The notes: a model not told the origin generated them from the sequence alone. DNA of 36,708 bases from Abyssisolibacter fermentans (GCF_001559865.1 NZ_LOHE01000013.1:1-36708), one strand, 5' to 3'; shown: positions 9,977 through 18,128, numbered from the stretch's first letter. Translations and numbers: made by a program.

Positions 9977-10375
9977 ATGAAAAAAATATTAATTATTTTA
10001 ATTATTTTGTTGTTAACAAGTTTTCTCATTAGTTGTACTACTGAAGATGAAAATATAGTTAAACTTTCTACTATATTAAAACAAGATGCAAAGCTTTATA
10101 AAAAACTAAGTATAATGGATGGTACTACAGGAGATAAAAAAGAAACTGAGGATCAAGAAGTTATAAATAGATTTATTGATGACATAGAAGATTATTTTTT
10201 AATAGAATTTAAAGATGATTTTCTTAATGGATATAAATATTCTATATGTGTTAGTGATAAGGATAATAAAGTCAAGTTATGTATTACTGATAATGAATAT
10301 GTCATGGTTAATGGGAAAAATTATACTGTTGTAGGCTCTATAGATTATGAAAAGTATTTTAGTATGATTAAGTAA
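9977..10375 (+). CDS. Putative lipoprotein, 132 aa
   Basis: Starts at ATG 9977 with AGGAG at 9963-9967; an in-frame TTG at 9968 is too close to that site. The first 20 residues are a type II signal peptide (MKKILIILIILLLTSFLISC) with lipobox LISC. The mature part is short and rich in charged residues, ending in DYEKYFSMIK. I recognise no domain. It is a stand-alone small lipoprotein between two decayed genes; it could be intact or a remnant, but signal, lipobox and ribosome binding site argue that it is expressed. Confidence 0.75.
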   Translation: MKKILIILIILLLTSFLISCTTEDENIVKLSTILKQDAKLYKKLSIMDGTTGDKKETEDQEVINRFIDDIEDYFLIEFKDDFLNGYKYSICVSDKDNKVKLCITDNEYVMVNGKNYTVVGSIDYEKYFSMIK

Positions 10376-10447
10376 AACAAAGTAATTTAGACCTGTTACG
10401 TGTGATTTTCTTACTTAATTTATTTGTTTAAAATATGAGGTAGACAT

Positions 10448-10609
10448 ATGACTAGTAATAAAAAATTTATATTTGCCATTATAGGCATAGTTGTATTAAT
10501 CATTTTTCCTAGGGATAGAATAGAAGCTGCATTATATATATTAATTGTAGAGTTAATTATTGTTGGAATAGGTTATTTAATTAGAAGAAAAAAATTAATA
10601 AGATGTTAG
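10448..10609 (+). CDS. Small two-helix membrane protein, 53 aa
   Basis: ATG 10448 has GAGG eight bases upstream. The 53 residues hold two hydrophobic helices (FIFAIIGIVVLIIF at 7-20 and about 28-46) separated by PRDRIEAA and ending in a basic tail (RRKKLIRC), as in small inner-membrane proteins with the C-terminus inside. No family recognised. The 3' end overlaps the Fic fragment at 10603. Confidence 0.55.
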   Translation: MTSNKKFIFAIIGIVVLIIFPRDRIEAALYILIVELIIVGIGYLIRRKKLIRC

Positions 10610-10761
10610 TATATGAAATTCAGAATTCGTTAGATATCAGTCACAGCACAGCTAATTTACATGTACAAAAATTATTGTCTTCAAATAAAATCTTTGTGAA
10701 TGATAGAAAACGTAACAGGATTTTTAGATTCTATGAAATACTTGATATTTTGGATAGTTAG
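10603..10761 (+). pseudogene. Fic-family C-terminal winged-helix fragment
   Basis: Encodes 52 residues including LDISHSTANLHVQKLL and DRKRNRIFRFYEILDIL. The pattern is that of the C-terminal winged helix of many Fic/DOC proteins (helix-turn-helix with STANxxVxxL, then RNRxYxFxEYLxIL). The catalytic HPFxxGNGR core is absent upstream, where another frame is used, so this is a 3' fragment. The intact Fic protein at 16239-16967 lacks such a tail, so this came from a different gene. Identification rests on motif memory only. Confidence 0.55.
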
Positions 10762-10778
10762 GGCGTGTAAATAATTTT

Positions 10779-11036
10779 GTGTTTCTCTCTATAATAGCAA
10801 ATATTTCAAATTTTTTTCTTACCAATACAATTTTCTATCAAATGCATACCCCCCCAAACAATTATATAGAAACTTATGCATCTGTCTTTAATCCGATTGC
10901 GTTAACTCTTTATTTAATTTTTCTATTGTCTTCTTTACTATCCTTGATACATAACCGCTATCAAGTAAGGGCTAAAAAATATTTCCTTTTCATTGAGTAT
11001 ATTGCTCTCTTCATTTTACTGTTGAATAAATGTTAA
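10779..11036 (+). CDS. Possible membrane protein or remnant, 85 aa
   Basis: Open frame from a GTG at 10779 with no clear ribosome binding site; an internal ATG lies near 10840. Two hydrophobic stretches (IALTLYLIFLLSSLLSLI and FLFIEYIALFILLL) suggest two membrane helices. A run of seven C near 10850 could be a slippage site. No homologue recognised; it may be a decayed gene. Confidence 0.3.
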   Translation: MFLSIIANISNFFLTNTIFYQMHTPPNNYIETYASVFNPIALTLYLIFLLSSLLSLIHNRYQVRAKKYFLFIEYIALFILLLNKC

Positions 11037-11167
11037 AATTTTAATATCTGAGAGAAGCTTATAGCTTCTTCTTCGTAATCATGAACGAAATAATTTATAC
11101 CTTCAAATTCTAATTCTTACTTGCCAACTAGCTCTATTTCCGCTTCTTCAAAAGTTGTTGAATACAT
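11033..11167 (-). pseudogene. Small decayed reading frame with one internal stop
   Basis: From ATG 11167 the frame reads MYSTTFEEAEIELVGK, then TAA, then continues in the same frame with ELEFEGINYFVHDYEEEA and ends at 11033. The composition on both sides of the stop looks coding (acidic, aromatic), so this may be a small gene with a nonsense mutation. No family recognised. Confidence 0.3.
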
Positions 11168-11544
11168 TTTACAACAATTTCAAACTTTCTTTTATTGTTA
11201 TAATTTATCTTTTTTTAAAGCTCTCAACAATTAATTTATAGCTTTCAATATTTTATTTATTCTAAAACGGTATTTCATCATCTTTTGTTACAGAGTATTA
11301 ATCATCATATGAATATCCATAAAACTCCACGTACGTATACGGTTCTTTTTCGAAAATAAAACAAAGATAATTTATACACTTGTTAATGAACAATATAAGA
11401 AGATTGTGAAATAAATTTAAATTAGTCACCATTATTGTACAGTTCACCGTTTTAGTAGCAAGGGATATAGTTTTACTACATCCCTTCTTAGAATTGTACA
11501 TTAAAAAAATCCAATCTCATTTCTGAAATAATACGTATTTACTT
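11168..11544 (-). other. Gene-poor stretch with a remnant ending in DDEIPF
   Basis: A minus-strand frame (about 11501 to 11262) ends EPYTYVEFYGYSYDD, then TAA, then YSVTKDDEIPF and a stop in the same frame. DDEIPF resembles the acidic tail tip of bacterial single-stranded DNA binding proteins, but no OB-fold sequence is visible. I treat it as a possible relic only. Nothing else in the stretch looks coding. Confidence 0.25.
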
Positions 11545-12288
11545 TTATTCCCATTTGAAAAATTGAAGAGCTACCCCAGTACATATTACCCCAAGAGCAA
11601 TCATTATAATAATGGGCATCATCACACTATCTACCGTCAAACAAAGTGAAGCCGCCTTTAAAAGCTTTATTCCTTGTGTTAAGGGTAATATATTGGAACA
11701 CTTTTGAAGTGCTGTTGGCATAATTTCATAGGGCAACGTTGCTCCTGAAAAAATCAACATAGAGAAATATAATATACTTGCTGTAACACTTGCTGTCTTT
11801 AAATTGGGAGCAATTCCTCCTACCATAATGCCTATACTAAACATAGATCCCATTACCAAGAAATAGGAACCTAAAAACTGGAGCCAGGAACCATTGAAGC
11901 GAAACCCAAAGAAAATCGTTACGGTGACATAAACAAGTATAAATGAAGCAATAGCATAAAATGCATAAATTACTACCTGCACTGCTAAAATTACAGCAGG
12001 ACTTATAGGTGTTACTTTAAACCTCTTTAGAATTTTTTTATGACGATAGTCGGACACCACCAGTGGTAATCCCATGACACCCCCTGCACATATTGCAATT
12101 GTAGTGATAGCTCCAAATGATTGTTCTAAAAAAGTGTATCCTGCACCATCAAAGGCTAATTTATTTTCGTAGATAATACCAATAAGTATTGTTACCACTA
12201 CTGGCATGCAAATTGCAAAAATAAACATATCCATCCCTCGAAGAGATAATTTCAGTTCTGTTTTCAACATTGTTCTAAATGCTCTCAT
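11545..12288 (-). CDS. ABC-2 type exporter permease, 247 aa
   Basis: Membrane subunit of an ABC exporter. It has about six hydrophobic segments: a first helix (MFIFAICMPVVVTILIGII), then the conserved ABC-2 region (AITTIAICAGGVMGLPLVVSDYR) and several helices to the C-terminus. I chose ATG 12288: it follows GAGGAGG by nine bases and overlaps the end of the ATPase gene by 14 bases, which suggests translational coupling. A longer frame reaching 12420 has no ribosome binding site and lies inside the ATPase gene. With the ATPase it should form a two-component exporter of the drug or peptide type controlled by the MerR-like regulator upstream. Substrate unknown. Confidence 0.88.
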   Translation of the reverse strand: MRAFRTMLKTELKLSLRGMDMFIFAICMPVVVTILIGIIYENKLAFDGAGYTFLEQSFGAITTIAICAGGVMGLPLVVSDYRHKKILKRFKVTPISPAVILAVQVVIYAFYAIASFILVYVTVTIFFGFRFNGSWLQFLGSYFLVMGSMFSIGIMVGGIAPNLKTASVTASILYFSMLIFSGATLPYEIMPTALQKCSNILPLTQGIKLLKAASLCLTVDSVMMPIIIMIALGVICTGVALQFFKWE

Positions 12289-13006
12289 GATCATCTTCCT
12301 CCTCGTCTGTATACCATAAATAAGCTTCCTCAAATTTCTCATATGGGCTTCCTGCGATTGCTTCCTGCACCGTTCCATAGAAAATACTTTTTCCTTTTTT
12401 AAGAATACAAATCCTATCACACAATGCTTCTACCTCATCCATAAAATGCGAAGTTAAAAAGATAGTAAGTCCTTTCTTTTTTAAATCCAAAAGTCCTTTC
12501 CATACCTCTCTCCTTGCTCTAGCATCAAGTCCTGTTGTTAGTTCATCTAAAAACACAACTTCTGGGTTAGGAATAAAGGCAAGTATAATAAATAAGCGCT
12601 GCTTTTGCCCTCCTGAAAGTTCACTCACTTGACTTTTACATTTATCCGAAAGCCCAAACTGTTTTAACAATTCTACATAATCTGCTGGCTGTTTGTAAAG
12701 GGCTTGTGTTACTTTACAAAGCTCTGCTACTGTTATTTTATCTTGATAGCTTGATTCTTGAAATTGGACTCCAACTTTCTGATATAATTTCTTTCTTTGT
12801 TTTTGTGGATGCATTCCTAAAATAGAAATTGAGCCGCTATCAAATTCCTTTGTACCTAAAACACATTCAATGGTGGTACTTTTCCCAGCTCCATTAGCAC
12901 CAAGTAATCCAAACACTTCTCCACTTTTAACTGATATGCTAACGTTATTTACAGCCTGTATATTTCCGTATGCTTTGCATAAGGCATGAATTTTAACTGT
13001 TTCCAT
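12275..13006 (-). CDS. ABC exporter ATP-binding subunit, 243 aa
   Basis: Complete nucleotide-binding protein: Walker A GANGAGKST near residue 36, signature LSGGQKQRL, Walker B VVFLDE followed by LTTGLDARAR, and H-loop LTSHFMDEVEALCD. The usual DEPTTGLD reads DELTTGLD here, a conservative change. ATG 13006 follows AGGAGGG by nine bases. It pairs with the permease gene it overlaps at 12275-12288. Transcription probably starts at the 19-bp-spacer promoter at 13042-13072, so the exporter should answer to the adjacent MerR-type regulator. The family (CcmA/DrrA-like) usually exports drugs or peptides. Confidence 0.92.
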   Translation of the reverse strand: METVKIHALCKAYGNIQAVNNVSISVKSGEVFGLLGANGAGKSTTIECVLGTKEFDSGSISILGMHPQKQRKKLYQKVGVQFQESSYQDKITVAELCKVTQALYKQPADYVELLKQFGLSDKCKSQVSELSGGQKQRLFIILAFIPNPEVVFLDELTTGLDARARREVWKGLLDLKKKGLTIFLTSHFMDEVEALCDRICILKKGKSIFYGTVQEAIAGSPYEKFEEAYLWYTDEEEDDHESI

Positions 13007-13041
13007 ATATAAAAACCCTCCTATTTTTTAATATATAAAAG

Positions 13042-13072
13042 AGAATAACACCATAATAAAGTCTGGTGTTAA
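13042..13072 (-). promoter_or_regulatory. MerR-type promoter and operator of the ABC exporter
   Basis: On the minus strand: -35 TTAACA (13067-13072), exactly 19 bp, then -10 TATTCT (13042-13047). The spacer carries a perfect 8-bp dyad, TAACACCA and TGGTGTTA, around a 10-base centre. An over-long 19-bp spacer with a central dyad is the hallmark of promoters activated by MerR-family proteins. The -35 overlaps the regulator's stop codon. Confidence 0.7.
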
Positions 13073-13833
13073 ACTGTAGGGTTTATATTAAATTTTTCTT
13101 GCATTTCTTTTAACTGACTTAAAACGCAATTTGCATTTAATTCCGCGTTACTTAGTGAAGTAAGAAGCTTATCACATGCTGTTACAATATCTTCATCAGC
13201 TTTTGGTGTATTAAGAACCTCTCGTACATCGATTTCTGAATTATTTGATAGGGCACTTACCATACGCAAAATTGCTGCAAGTGAATAATTTGCACAACGT
13301 AAAGAACGTATTATCTTTAATATTTGAATATCATTTTTAGTATATACCCTATATCCATTTTGTTTTCTTTTTACAGAAATTAACCCATTCATTTCCCAAT
13401 TTCTTAACGTATCTATGGTAACTCTTAAGTAAACTGCAGTTTGTTTTCTTGTGAAAGCTACATCCTTTTCTTTCTCTTGTATACCAGAGAGTAATTTTTT
13501 TGTAATTTCTATAGCCTCTTCCGCATTCTTCTGTTCTATTTTAACTTGATTTATATAGTTATTTGTATATGCAATTGCCTTTTGAAATTTACCTTGGGCA
13601 GATAATTTAATAATATTAATTATATTTTTCCTAAGACCGCTTTGCAACACTTCAACTTTAAGTGCTGTCCTGGTCAGCTTAAATTGTGCAATATGAAAAT
13701 CTGTAAAAACTCGATATCCATTGGATAATCTTTGAGGTTTAGGTATTAATTCTAGTTTTTCATACAACCTTACTGTATTAGGGTGTATGCCTATTACCTT
13801 TGCTACTTGTGCTGTCTTATATTTATTTTCCAT
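13069..13833 (-). CDS. Regulator with two MerR-type DNA-binding heads, 254 aa
   Basis: Two MerR-like winged helix-turn-helix units lie in tandem. The first (residues 5-75) has AQVAKVIGIHPNTVRLYEKL and SNGYRVFTDFHI; the second (about 126-200) has RKQTAVYLRVTIDTLRNWE and QNGYRVYTKNDIQIL. A likely helical linker (about 80-120) joins them, and a helical tail follows. No drug-binding domain (GyrI-like) or metal-binding Cys cluster is visible. ATG 13833 has GGAGGTGGAG upstream. It sits directly upstream of the ABC exporter. A shared 15-bp element before its own gene and before the exporter suggests autoregulation plus exporter control. Two fused heads could let one chain bind a dyad without dimerising as classical MerR proteins do; this is inference. 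Confidence 0.88.
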   Translation of the reverse strand: MENKYKTAQVAKVIGIHPNTVRLYEKLELIPKPQRLSNGYRVFTDFHIAQFKLTRTALKVEVLQSGLRKNIINIIKLSAQGKFQKAIAYTNNYINQVKIEQKNAEEAIEITKKLLSGIQEKEKDVAFTRKQTAVYLRVTIDTLRNWEMNGLISVKRKQNGYRVYTKNDIQILKIIRSLRCANYSLAAILRMVSALSNNSEIDVREVLNTPKADEDIVTACDKLLTSLSNAELNANCVLSQLKEMQEKFNINPTV

Positions 13834-13858
13834 AACATCTCCACCTCCATTTATCCTT

Positions 13859-13889
13859 ATTATAATGCAGGTTTAAAGTCTGGTGTTAT
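13859..13889 (-). promoter_or_regulatory. MerR-type promoter of the regulator gene
   Basis: On the minus strand: -35 ATAACA (13884-13889), 19-bp spacer, -10 TATAAT (13859-13864), about 25 bases before the start codon. It shares TAACACCAGACTTTA (13874-13888) with the exporter promoter (13057-13071). The second half of the dyad is degenerate here (CTGCATTA instead of TGGTGTTA), so binding may be weaker or asymmetric. Confidence 0.65.
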
Positions 13890-14212
13890 AGTGTATACTT
13901 TATTTTAAAAAAAGCATACCCAATATTCAATAACTTGAGTACTAATAAAATTCTTATTTTTTTACAACCACGAATTAGCTTATACTTTAAGTATACCACT
14001 ATGTACCACATATTGTTATTATCTAAGTTGGAGTATTAGCTACAAGTCAATATATTTCATAAAATGAAATGTGACCCTATTTTACACGAATGAATATTTC
14101 CAGCTCAATATGCTTGTTAAAACAACTTACTTGAAACTGATGATGTTGGAAACACTCTCTTGTATGAGTTGAAGATGGAAACAGCCACTTCATCAAACAA
14201 GAAATTTTAAAC
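13890..14212. other. Intergenic, no gene seen
   Basis: AT-rich sequence between the regulator promoter and the next lipoprotein gene. A 60-codon minus frame (14077-14259) has no coding character and no ribosome binding site. No clear terminator hairpin. Confidence 0.4.
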
Positions 14213-14968
14213 TTATTCCTCTGTATTAGACATAAATTCTTTCCATCCTTCACTATCATCTTTTAAATATTCTGCAATATATTTATATTTAATCTCAAAT
14301 TCTGCATGCCCTCCTATTGCATGAGCAGCTGGAATTGATATGCCCAGTGTATCATTTGTTAAATAACTAAATACTGATTCCATAGTATCTATACTATCAG
14401 CATTAATAAGACTTTCCTTTACTACCTCATAAGTTCCATAGTTACTCAAGGCTAACTCTTCTTGTTCTGGCCATAAGGGTTTAAACTCTCCATTAATAAA
14501 CATGTTTACTAACTTTTCTTCTATATTAACTAGGTCTACTAGTCTTAATCTATTCCCCATCTTCATATCAATATTTGTAGTATAAAACAACTTATGAGGG
14601 TGTGGTGCCATTTGGGCATCTCCTAATCCAAAATATTGAATACTTAAAATACATCCATTTTTTAAAGTAATATTGTATTCAATTTTTAAACTTAAATGAC
14701 CTCTATCCTCATAATTGTAATCATTATACACTTTAAGAGCTTCAGCTTTTATCATATCATTTATCGTTTTTTGTTTAGCTTCATCACTTAGACCTGATAC
14801 TTTAGGATACTCTATACTAATATTGTTATTATCATCTTCCTCAGCATAAATTATAGTTGAAATTTCATAACTATCATCAGTAATTTGATCTAATTCTTCT
14901 GTTTTATTGCATCCAGTAAAATAAATTGTGAATATTAAAATACTAGTAAGTATAATAATTCTTTTCAT
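14213..14968 (-). CDS. RsiV/PdaC-like lipoprotein (DUF3298/DUF4163 type), 251 aa
   Basis: ATG 14968 follows GAGGTGAC. Signal peptide MKRIIILTSILIFTIYFTGC with lipobox YFTGC gives a membrane-anchored lipoprotein. The body matches the plan of the extracellular DUF4163/DUF3298 region of anti-sigma factor RsiV and deacetylase PdaC: IEYPKVSGLSDEAKQKTIN near residue 50, an AHPH-like motif (MAPHPHKLFYTTNIDM), a line like the family's basic strand (RLRLVDLVN) and a C-terminal pair around IPAAHAIGGHAEFEI. RsiV senses lysozyme, but this protein has no membrane-spanning or anti-sigma part, so sensing or cell-wall binding is only a guess. A longer frame to 15043 would hide the signal peptide and is not used. 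Confidence 0.7.
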   Translation of the reverse strand: MKRIIILTSILIFTIYFTGCNKTEELDQITDDSYEISTIIYAEEDDNNNISIEYPKVSGLSDEAKQKTINDMIKAEALKVYNDYNYEDRGHLSLKIEYNITLKNGCILSIQYFGLGDAQMAPHPHKLFYTTNIDMKMGNRLRLVDLVNIEEKLVNMFINGEFKPLWPEQEELALSNYGTYEVVKESLINADSIDTMESVFSYLTNDTLGISIPAAHAIGGHAEFEIKYKYIAEYLKDDSEGWKEFMSNTEE

Positions 14969-15168
14969 AATACATCTGTCACCTCGTAGGCTTATTCTAT
15001 TTTCACAGGGTATGCTCCCTCTTTTTATAAATTTTATAGCCACATTATTCCATGATAATGAACATCTTCACCTCATTTGGACTAGACTAAATTAATGCTC
15101 TTTACTTCATATTAAGCTATTATATATTAATATTTTCATATTTATTAAAGAATTATCTCTTAATACAG

Positions 15169-16005
15169 TTAACCACATTGTAGAATTAACCAGCAATTAT
15201 CAAATTTGCGGATTTTCAAATCATCCTTCTTTATATAAAAATAGATTCGCCCACAATCACCAAACATTAGTTCAAAATCATTTATTGTAACGGTATCTAG
15301 CTGAAATAATAGTTGCCATTGATTACAATTTTTCTTCAAACATTTCAACTTTTCATTGTCAATTTGCGGTATATCACCACAGTAGATTCCATTGGTAACT
15401 TTCTCACACTCAAGTAACATTCCATTTTGTATAACATCAGCATATCCCAATAATTTACTAATGACTTCTTCCTGTTCATAACCTTTTAGTACTCTTATTT
15501 CATCGTATTCATCCCAATTATCATAATTGCATAATTCATTAAACTCCTCATAAGAAGGCAAATCATATTTTTTATTAAAATCAAGTTGTATTTCAGGCAA
15601 CTTAAACTCATCTTCCATATCATCAGGAAATTCTACTCTATTAAGCTCTGTTACATAGCCATCAAAATAAAAAACTTTAGCACTTCCTTTATCTTGTGGG
15701 TCAAATCCCCATGTCATAGTAGAAAGTTCATAAAAGAAATAAAGAATCCCTTTGGTTGGAAGCAGACCATCTTCATCATACTTTTTGACTTCCTCACAAT
15801 TTATTTGTGCCAAAAAACTCAATGGGCGGTTTTGGGTTTCACCGTTGAAATTTTCTCCTTCATAATAAAACCACTTAAAATCCTTTGGAACATCTGGCTT
15901 TCCTCCAAATTTAGATGTTCCAATAGGTAAATCTTCTTTGCTCTTAGTAAAGTCAAGTTTTATAGCATTCTTTTTCATCTCATTAAATACTTTATTTAAA
16001 TCCAT
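15169..16005 (-). CDS. YwqG-like DUF1963 protein, 278 aa
   Basis: ATG 16005 follows AAAGGAGAGG. The sequence has the DUF1963 signatures: TSKFGGKPDVPKDFKWFYYE near residue 30, PLSFLAQINCEEV, GILYFFYEL, and near the C-terminus LLFQLDTVT and FGDCGRIYFYIKKDDL. The family is cytoplasmic and related to Bacillus YwqG; its biochemical role is unknown. Length is usual for the family. A single gene with its own start signals; nothing in the neighbours explains its role. Confidence 0.82.
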   Translation of the reverse strand: MDLNKVFNEMKKNAIKLDFTKSKEDLPIGTSKFGGKPDVPKDFKWFYYEGENFNGETQNRPLSFLAQINCEEVKKYDEDGLLPTKGILYFFYELSTMTWGFDPQDKGSAKVFYFDGYVTELNRVEFPDDMEDEFKLPEIQLDFNKKYDLPSYEEFNELCNYDNWDEYDEIRVLKGYEQEEVISKLLGYADVIQNGMLLECEKVTNGIYCGDIPQIDNEKLKCLKKNCNQWQLLFQLDTVTINDFELMFGDCGRIYFYIKKDDLKIRKFDNCWLILQCG

Positions 16006-16180
16006 TTTTCCTCTCCTTTATCTAGATAAAACAAATAATCTTTACTTCGTACTATCCTACAATTGTGTAGTTACCTTTGAACCCTGCTAAGGGTCGATAT
16101 AGTATGTTGATGCTTTTATCTTATTGTCATTAACCTAATTTTATTAAATCTACTCCATTATTGTTGCCTTATATAGAGAA

Positions 16181-16207
16181 ATCCCCTTTGCCAAAAGCAA
16201 AAGGAAT
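16181..16207 (-). terminator. Terminator downstream of the Fic gene
   Basis: Read on the minus strand this forms an 11-bp stem with two G-U pairs (ATTCCTTTTGC with GCAAAGGGGAT) around a five-base loop, followed by a U-rich TTCTCT. On the plus strand the two G-U positions become mismatches, so the minus strand is the likely transcript. It starts about 30 bases after the Fic stop codon. Confidence 0.6.
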
Positions 16208-16238
16208 TTTTTATTGTATATTAAATCTTATATTAAAT

Positions 16239-16967
16239 TTACTTATCAATTAACTTTAAATATAAATCAAGGCTGTTTTCTACTTCTCTAGCTACCATTT
16301 TTATAAAATCTCTATACTCCATTTTACTACATTTATCTAAGTTTTCATAATAGCTAAGCCTATCTTCAGTTTTAATAACAACTGGTGGATATCCATTTTT
16401 CATTAGTTCAAAATTAAGCAATAACCTTGCTGTTCTTCCGTTTCCATCTATAAATGGGTGTATAAGCACAAAATCTGCATGTACTCTGCTTGCACGTTCA
16501 ATTGGATGCATTTTTGCAAATTCTTTATTATATTTTTGTATAAAGAATGACATTTTTTCTTTTACCATTATATGTTCTGGTGGTATATGTGATGCTCCTG
16601 CTATTAAAACATCCTTATCCCTATATACACCTGCATAAGAATCGTTGATTCCTTTAAGTATTAGTCTATGAATATTTCTAATTTGCCACTCAGTTAACTC
16701 TTCTTTGTTTTTAACTATGTCTTCTATATACAAGATTGCTTCTCTATGGTTTACAACCTCTAAATGTTCTCTTAATGTCTTGCCTCCTACTGTAATTCCT
16801 TCTAAAATAACTTTTGTCTCAATTAATGTTAAGGTATTTCCTTCTATTGCATTTGAATTATATGTCCAGTCCAATAATACTTTTTTTCTTATACTTTTTA
16901 CGGTTTCTATAGGTAATGGTCTTAAACTATCTAGCCGTTTCTTCTTTTTATTAATATCCTTAAACAT
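16239..16967 (-). CDS. Fic-family AMP-transferase, 242 aa
   Basis: Contains the full Fic core HPFIDGNGRTARLL near residue 170, giving the catalytic His and the phosphate-binding loop that transfers AMP (or another nucleotide) to target hydroxyl groups. Near the N-terminus SNAIEGN fits the inhibitory motif (S/T)xxxE(G/N), so this is a self-inhibited class II Fic protein. A beta-hairpin region (DKDVLIAGASHIPPEHI) precedes the core. ATG 16967 is preferred because AAGGA lies nine bases upstream; the ATG at 16976 touches that site. It lacks the C-terminal winged helix seen in many relatives. No antitoxin gene is adjacent. Target unknown. Confidence 0.92.
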   Translation of the reverse strand: MFKDINKKKKRLDSLRPLPIETVKSIRKKVLLDWTYNSNAIEGNTLTLIETKVILEGITVGGKTLREHLEVVNHREAILYIEDIVKNKEELTEWQIRNIHRLILKGINDSYAGVYRDKDVLIAGASHIPPEHIMVKEKMSFFIQKYNKEFAKMHPIERASRVHADFVLIHPFIDGNGRTARLLLNFELMKNGYPPVVIKTEDRLSYYENLDKCSKMEYRDFIKMVAREVENSLDLYLKLIDK

Positions 16968-17029
16968 ATATATCATTCCTTATTAATTTTTTAACTTCAC
17001 CAAAATATTTATATCCAAATACAAAATTT

Positions 17030-17218
17030 TCATATTTTAAATATATCATATTCATAAATATTACACAAGCAAATCATTTTGTCTGCTTCTAGCATTTCCT
17101 GTAATGCATCTTTGAACATATTTTTTAGAAAGCTATACAAATCTCCTGCTGTTTTTAAATTACCTTCATTAGGAAACATATCCATTAAAGTTCTGATAAC
17201 AATATTTCTTATTTCCAT
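17030..17218 (-). pseudogene. IS256-family transposase, N-terminal remnant
   Basis: The 62-residue frame carries GNLKTAGDLYSFLKNMFKDA then LQEMLEADK, the pattern at the N-terminus of mutator/IS256 transposases (usually KDMFKDxLQEMLEAELDxHLGY). Similarity stops right after LEADK and the frame ends soon after, where an intact enzyme has about 400 residues. No terminal repeats were found. Confidence 0.65.
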
Positions 17219-17342
17219 ACCTATATTTAAAATTCCGTAAATTAATGTTAATCCATAGCCTTATTATAAGTGCTATTGAAGTTTTTTTGATATATAATAC
17301 AAATGAACTCATTGATAATATAGCTATATATCCTCCCACCCA

Positions 17343-17386
17343 TTAAACAGCGAATTTAAGAATTTAAAATCAAAACCGCTGTTTAA
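17343..17386. repeat. 10-bp perfect inverted repeat
   Basis: TTAAACAGCG (17343-17352) and CGCTGTTTAA (17377-17386) enclose a 24-base AT-rich loop. The plus-strand side is followed by TTTCTTTTATG, so it could end plus-strand transcription, but no plus-strand gene leads into it. It may be an end of a lost element. Confidence 0.5.
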
Positions 17387-17419
17387 GCTTTCTTTTATGT
17401 AATTTCAACATAAAATATT

Positions 17420-17454
17420 AACTGCCAAAACTTTTATTATACGGCAAGGCAGTT
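17420..17454 (-). terminator. Possible terminator of the nitroreductase gene
   Basis: AACTGCC (17420-17426) pairs with GGCAGTT (17448-17454), about 50 bases after the nitroreductase stop on the minus strand. The tail AATATTTTATG is A/T-rich but not a clean U-run. A shorter alternative stem (TGCC with GGCA) is possible. Confidence 0.4.
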
Positions 17455-17501
17455 CTTATTTTATTGTACGTAGTGTTTTTACATTTTGATTAACAAATTT
17501 A

Positions 17502-18023
17502 CTAACTATATTTTTCATACATTACCGTATTGGTAAGTGGTTTTCTTTCCTTATTATGACGCTCCGGACTTAAAAATCCACTGTTTGGATAACCTAAAAT
17601 TATTAATGCTGTAGGTTCTATGTACTTTGGTATATCAAATTCTTTTCTTATTATTTCAGGGTCAAACAACCCAACCATCACACTTCCTATATTCAATTCC
17701 CTTGCTTCCAGCATCATGTGATCACATATGATACCAATATCTAAATCACCCGAACATTTTTGATCAAAGGGGCGTATTAATTCATCCCTTGTATCCCTAC
17801 AAACTATAAGAACACATTGTGAGCCAAAAGTCTGATATGCTTTTTGCACCTTAAGTATATTGTCTGGCTGTTGTACTGCTATTATTCTTTGAGGCTGTTT
17901 GTTGCAGGCAGTTGGTGCAACTCGTCCTGCTGATAAAATCAATTTTAGATCATTTTTATCTATTTTCTTATCTGTAAATCCTCGTGTTGTACACCTTTGT
18001 TTTGCTAATTCTAAAAAATTCAT
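17502..18023 (-). CDS. Nitroreductase-family flavoprotein, 173 aa
   Basis: FMN-dependent NAD(P)H oxidoreductase of the nitroreductase fold: N-terminal FMN-phosphate region (RCTTRGFTDKKI; family usually RRSxRxF), APTACNKQPQRI near residue 38, and the C-terminal TALIILGYP. Length is typical of short members (about 170-200). I chose ATG 18023 because GGAGG lies eight bases upstream; a TTG at 18038 is in the same frame but overlaps that site. It is divergent from a TetR-type gene, and a 20-bp dyad lies on its likely transcription start, so repression by that regulator is likely. Substrate (nitroaromatics, quinones or others) cannot be told. Confidence 0.88.
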   Translation of the reverse strand: MNFLELAKQRCTTRGFTDKKIDKNDLKLILSAGRVAPTACNKQPQRIIAVQQPDNILKVQKAYQTFGSQCVLIVCRDTRDELIRPFDQKCSGDLDIGIICDHMMLEARELNIGSVMVGLFDPEIIRKEFDIPKYIEPTALIILGYPNSGFLSPERHNKERKPLTNTVMYEKYS

Positions 18024-18128
18024 TTTTATTTCCTCCAATCACCTAGTACCCTTTGCCATTTATTTAGCAATGCTTCACCATGTAAGTCACATTAAATGTT
18101 TATGTAAAGGCACTTTTCTGTCATAATG

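Noticed and set aside
12289-12420. Longer N-terminus for the ABC-2 permease
   Set aside because: It would lie inside the ATPase gene with no ribosome binding site, and adds a basic stretch not seen in ABC-2 permeases.
14077-14259. 60-codon minus frame after the RsiV-like gene
   Set aside because: It overlaps the 3' end of the lipoprotein gene and has no start signal or recognisable motif.
15586-15930. 114-codon plus frame
   Set aside because: Antisense to the DUF1963 gene.
17343-17386. CRISPR-like repeat
   Set aside because: A single inverted repeat with no repeated copies or spacers nearby.
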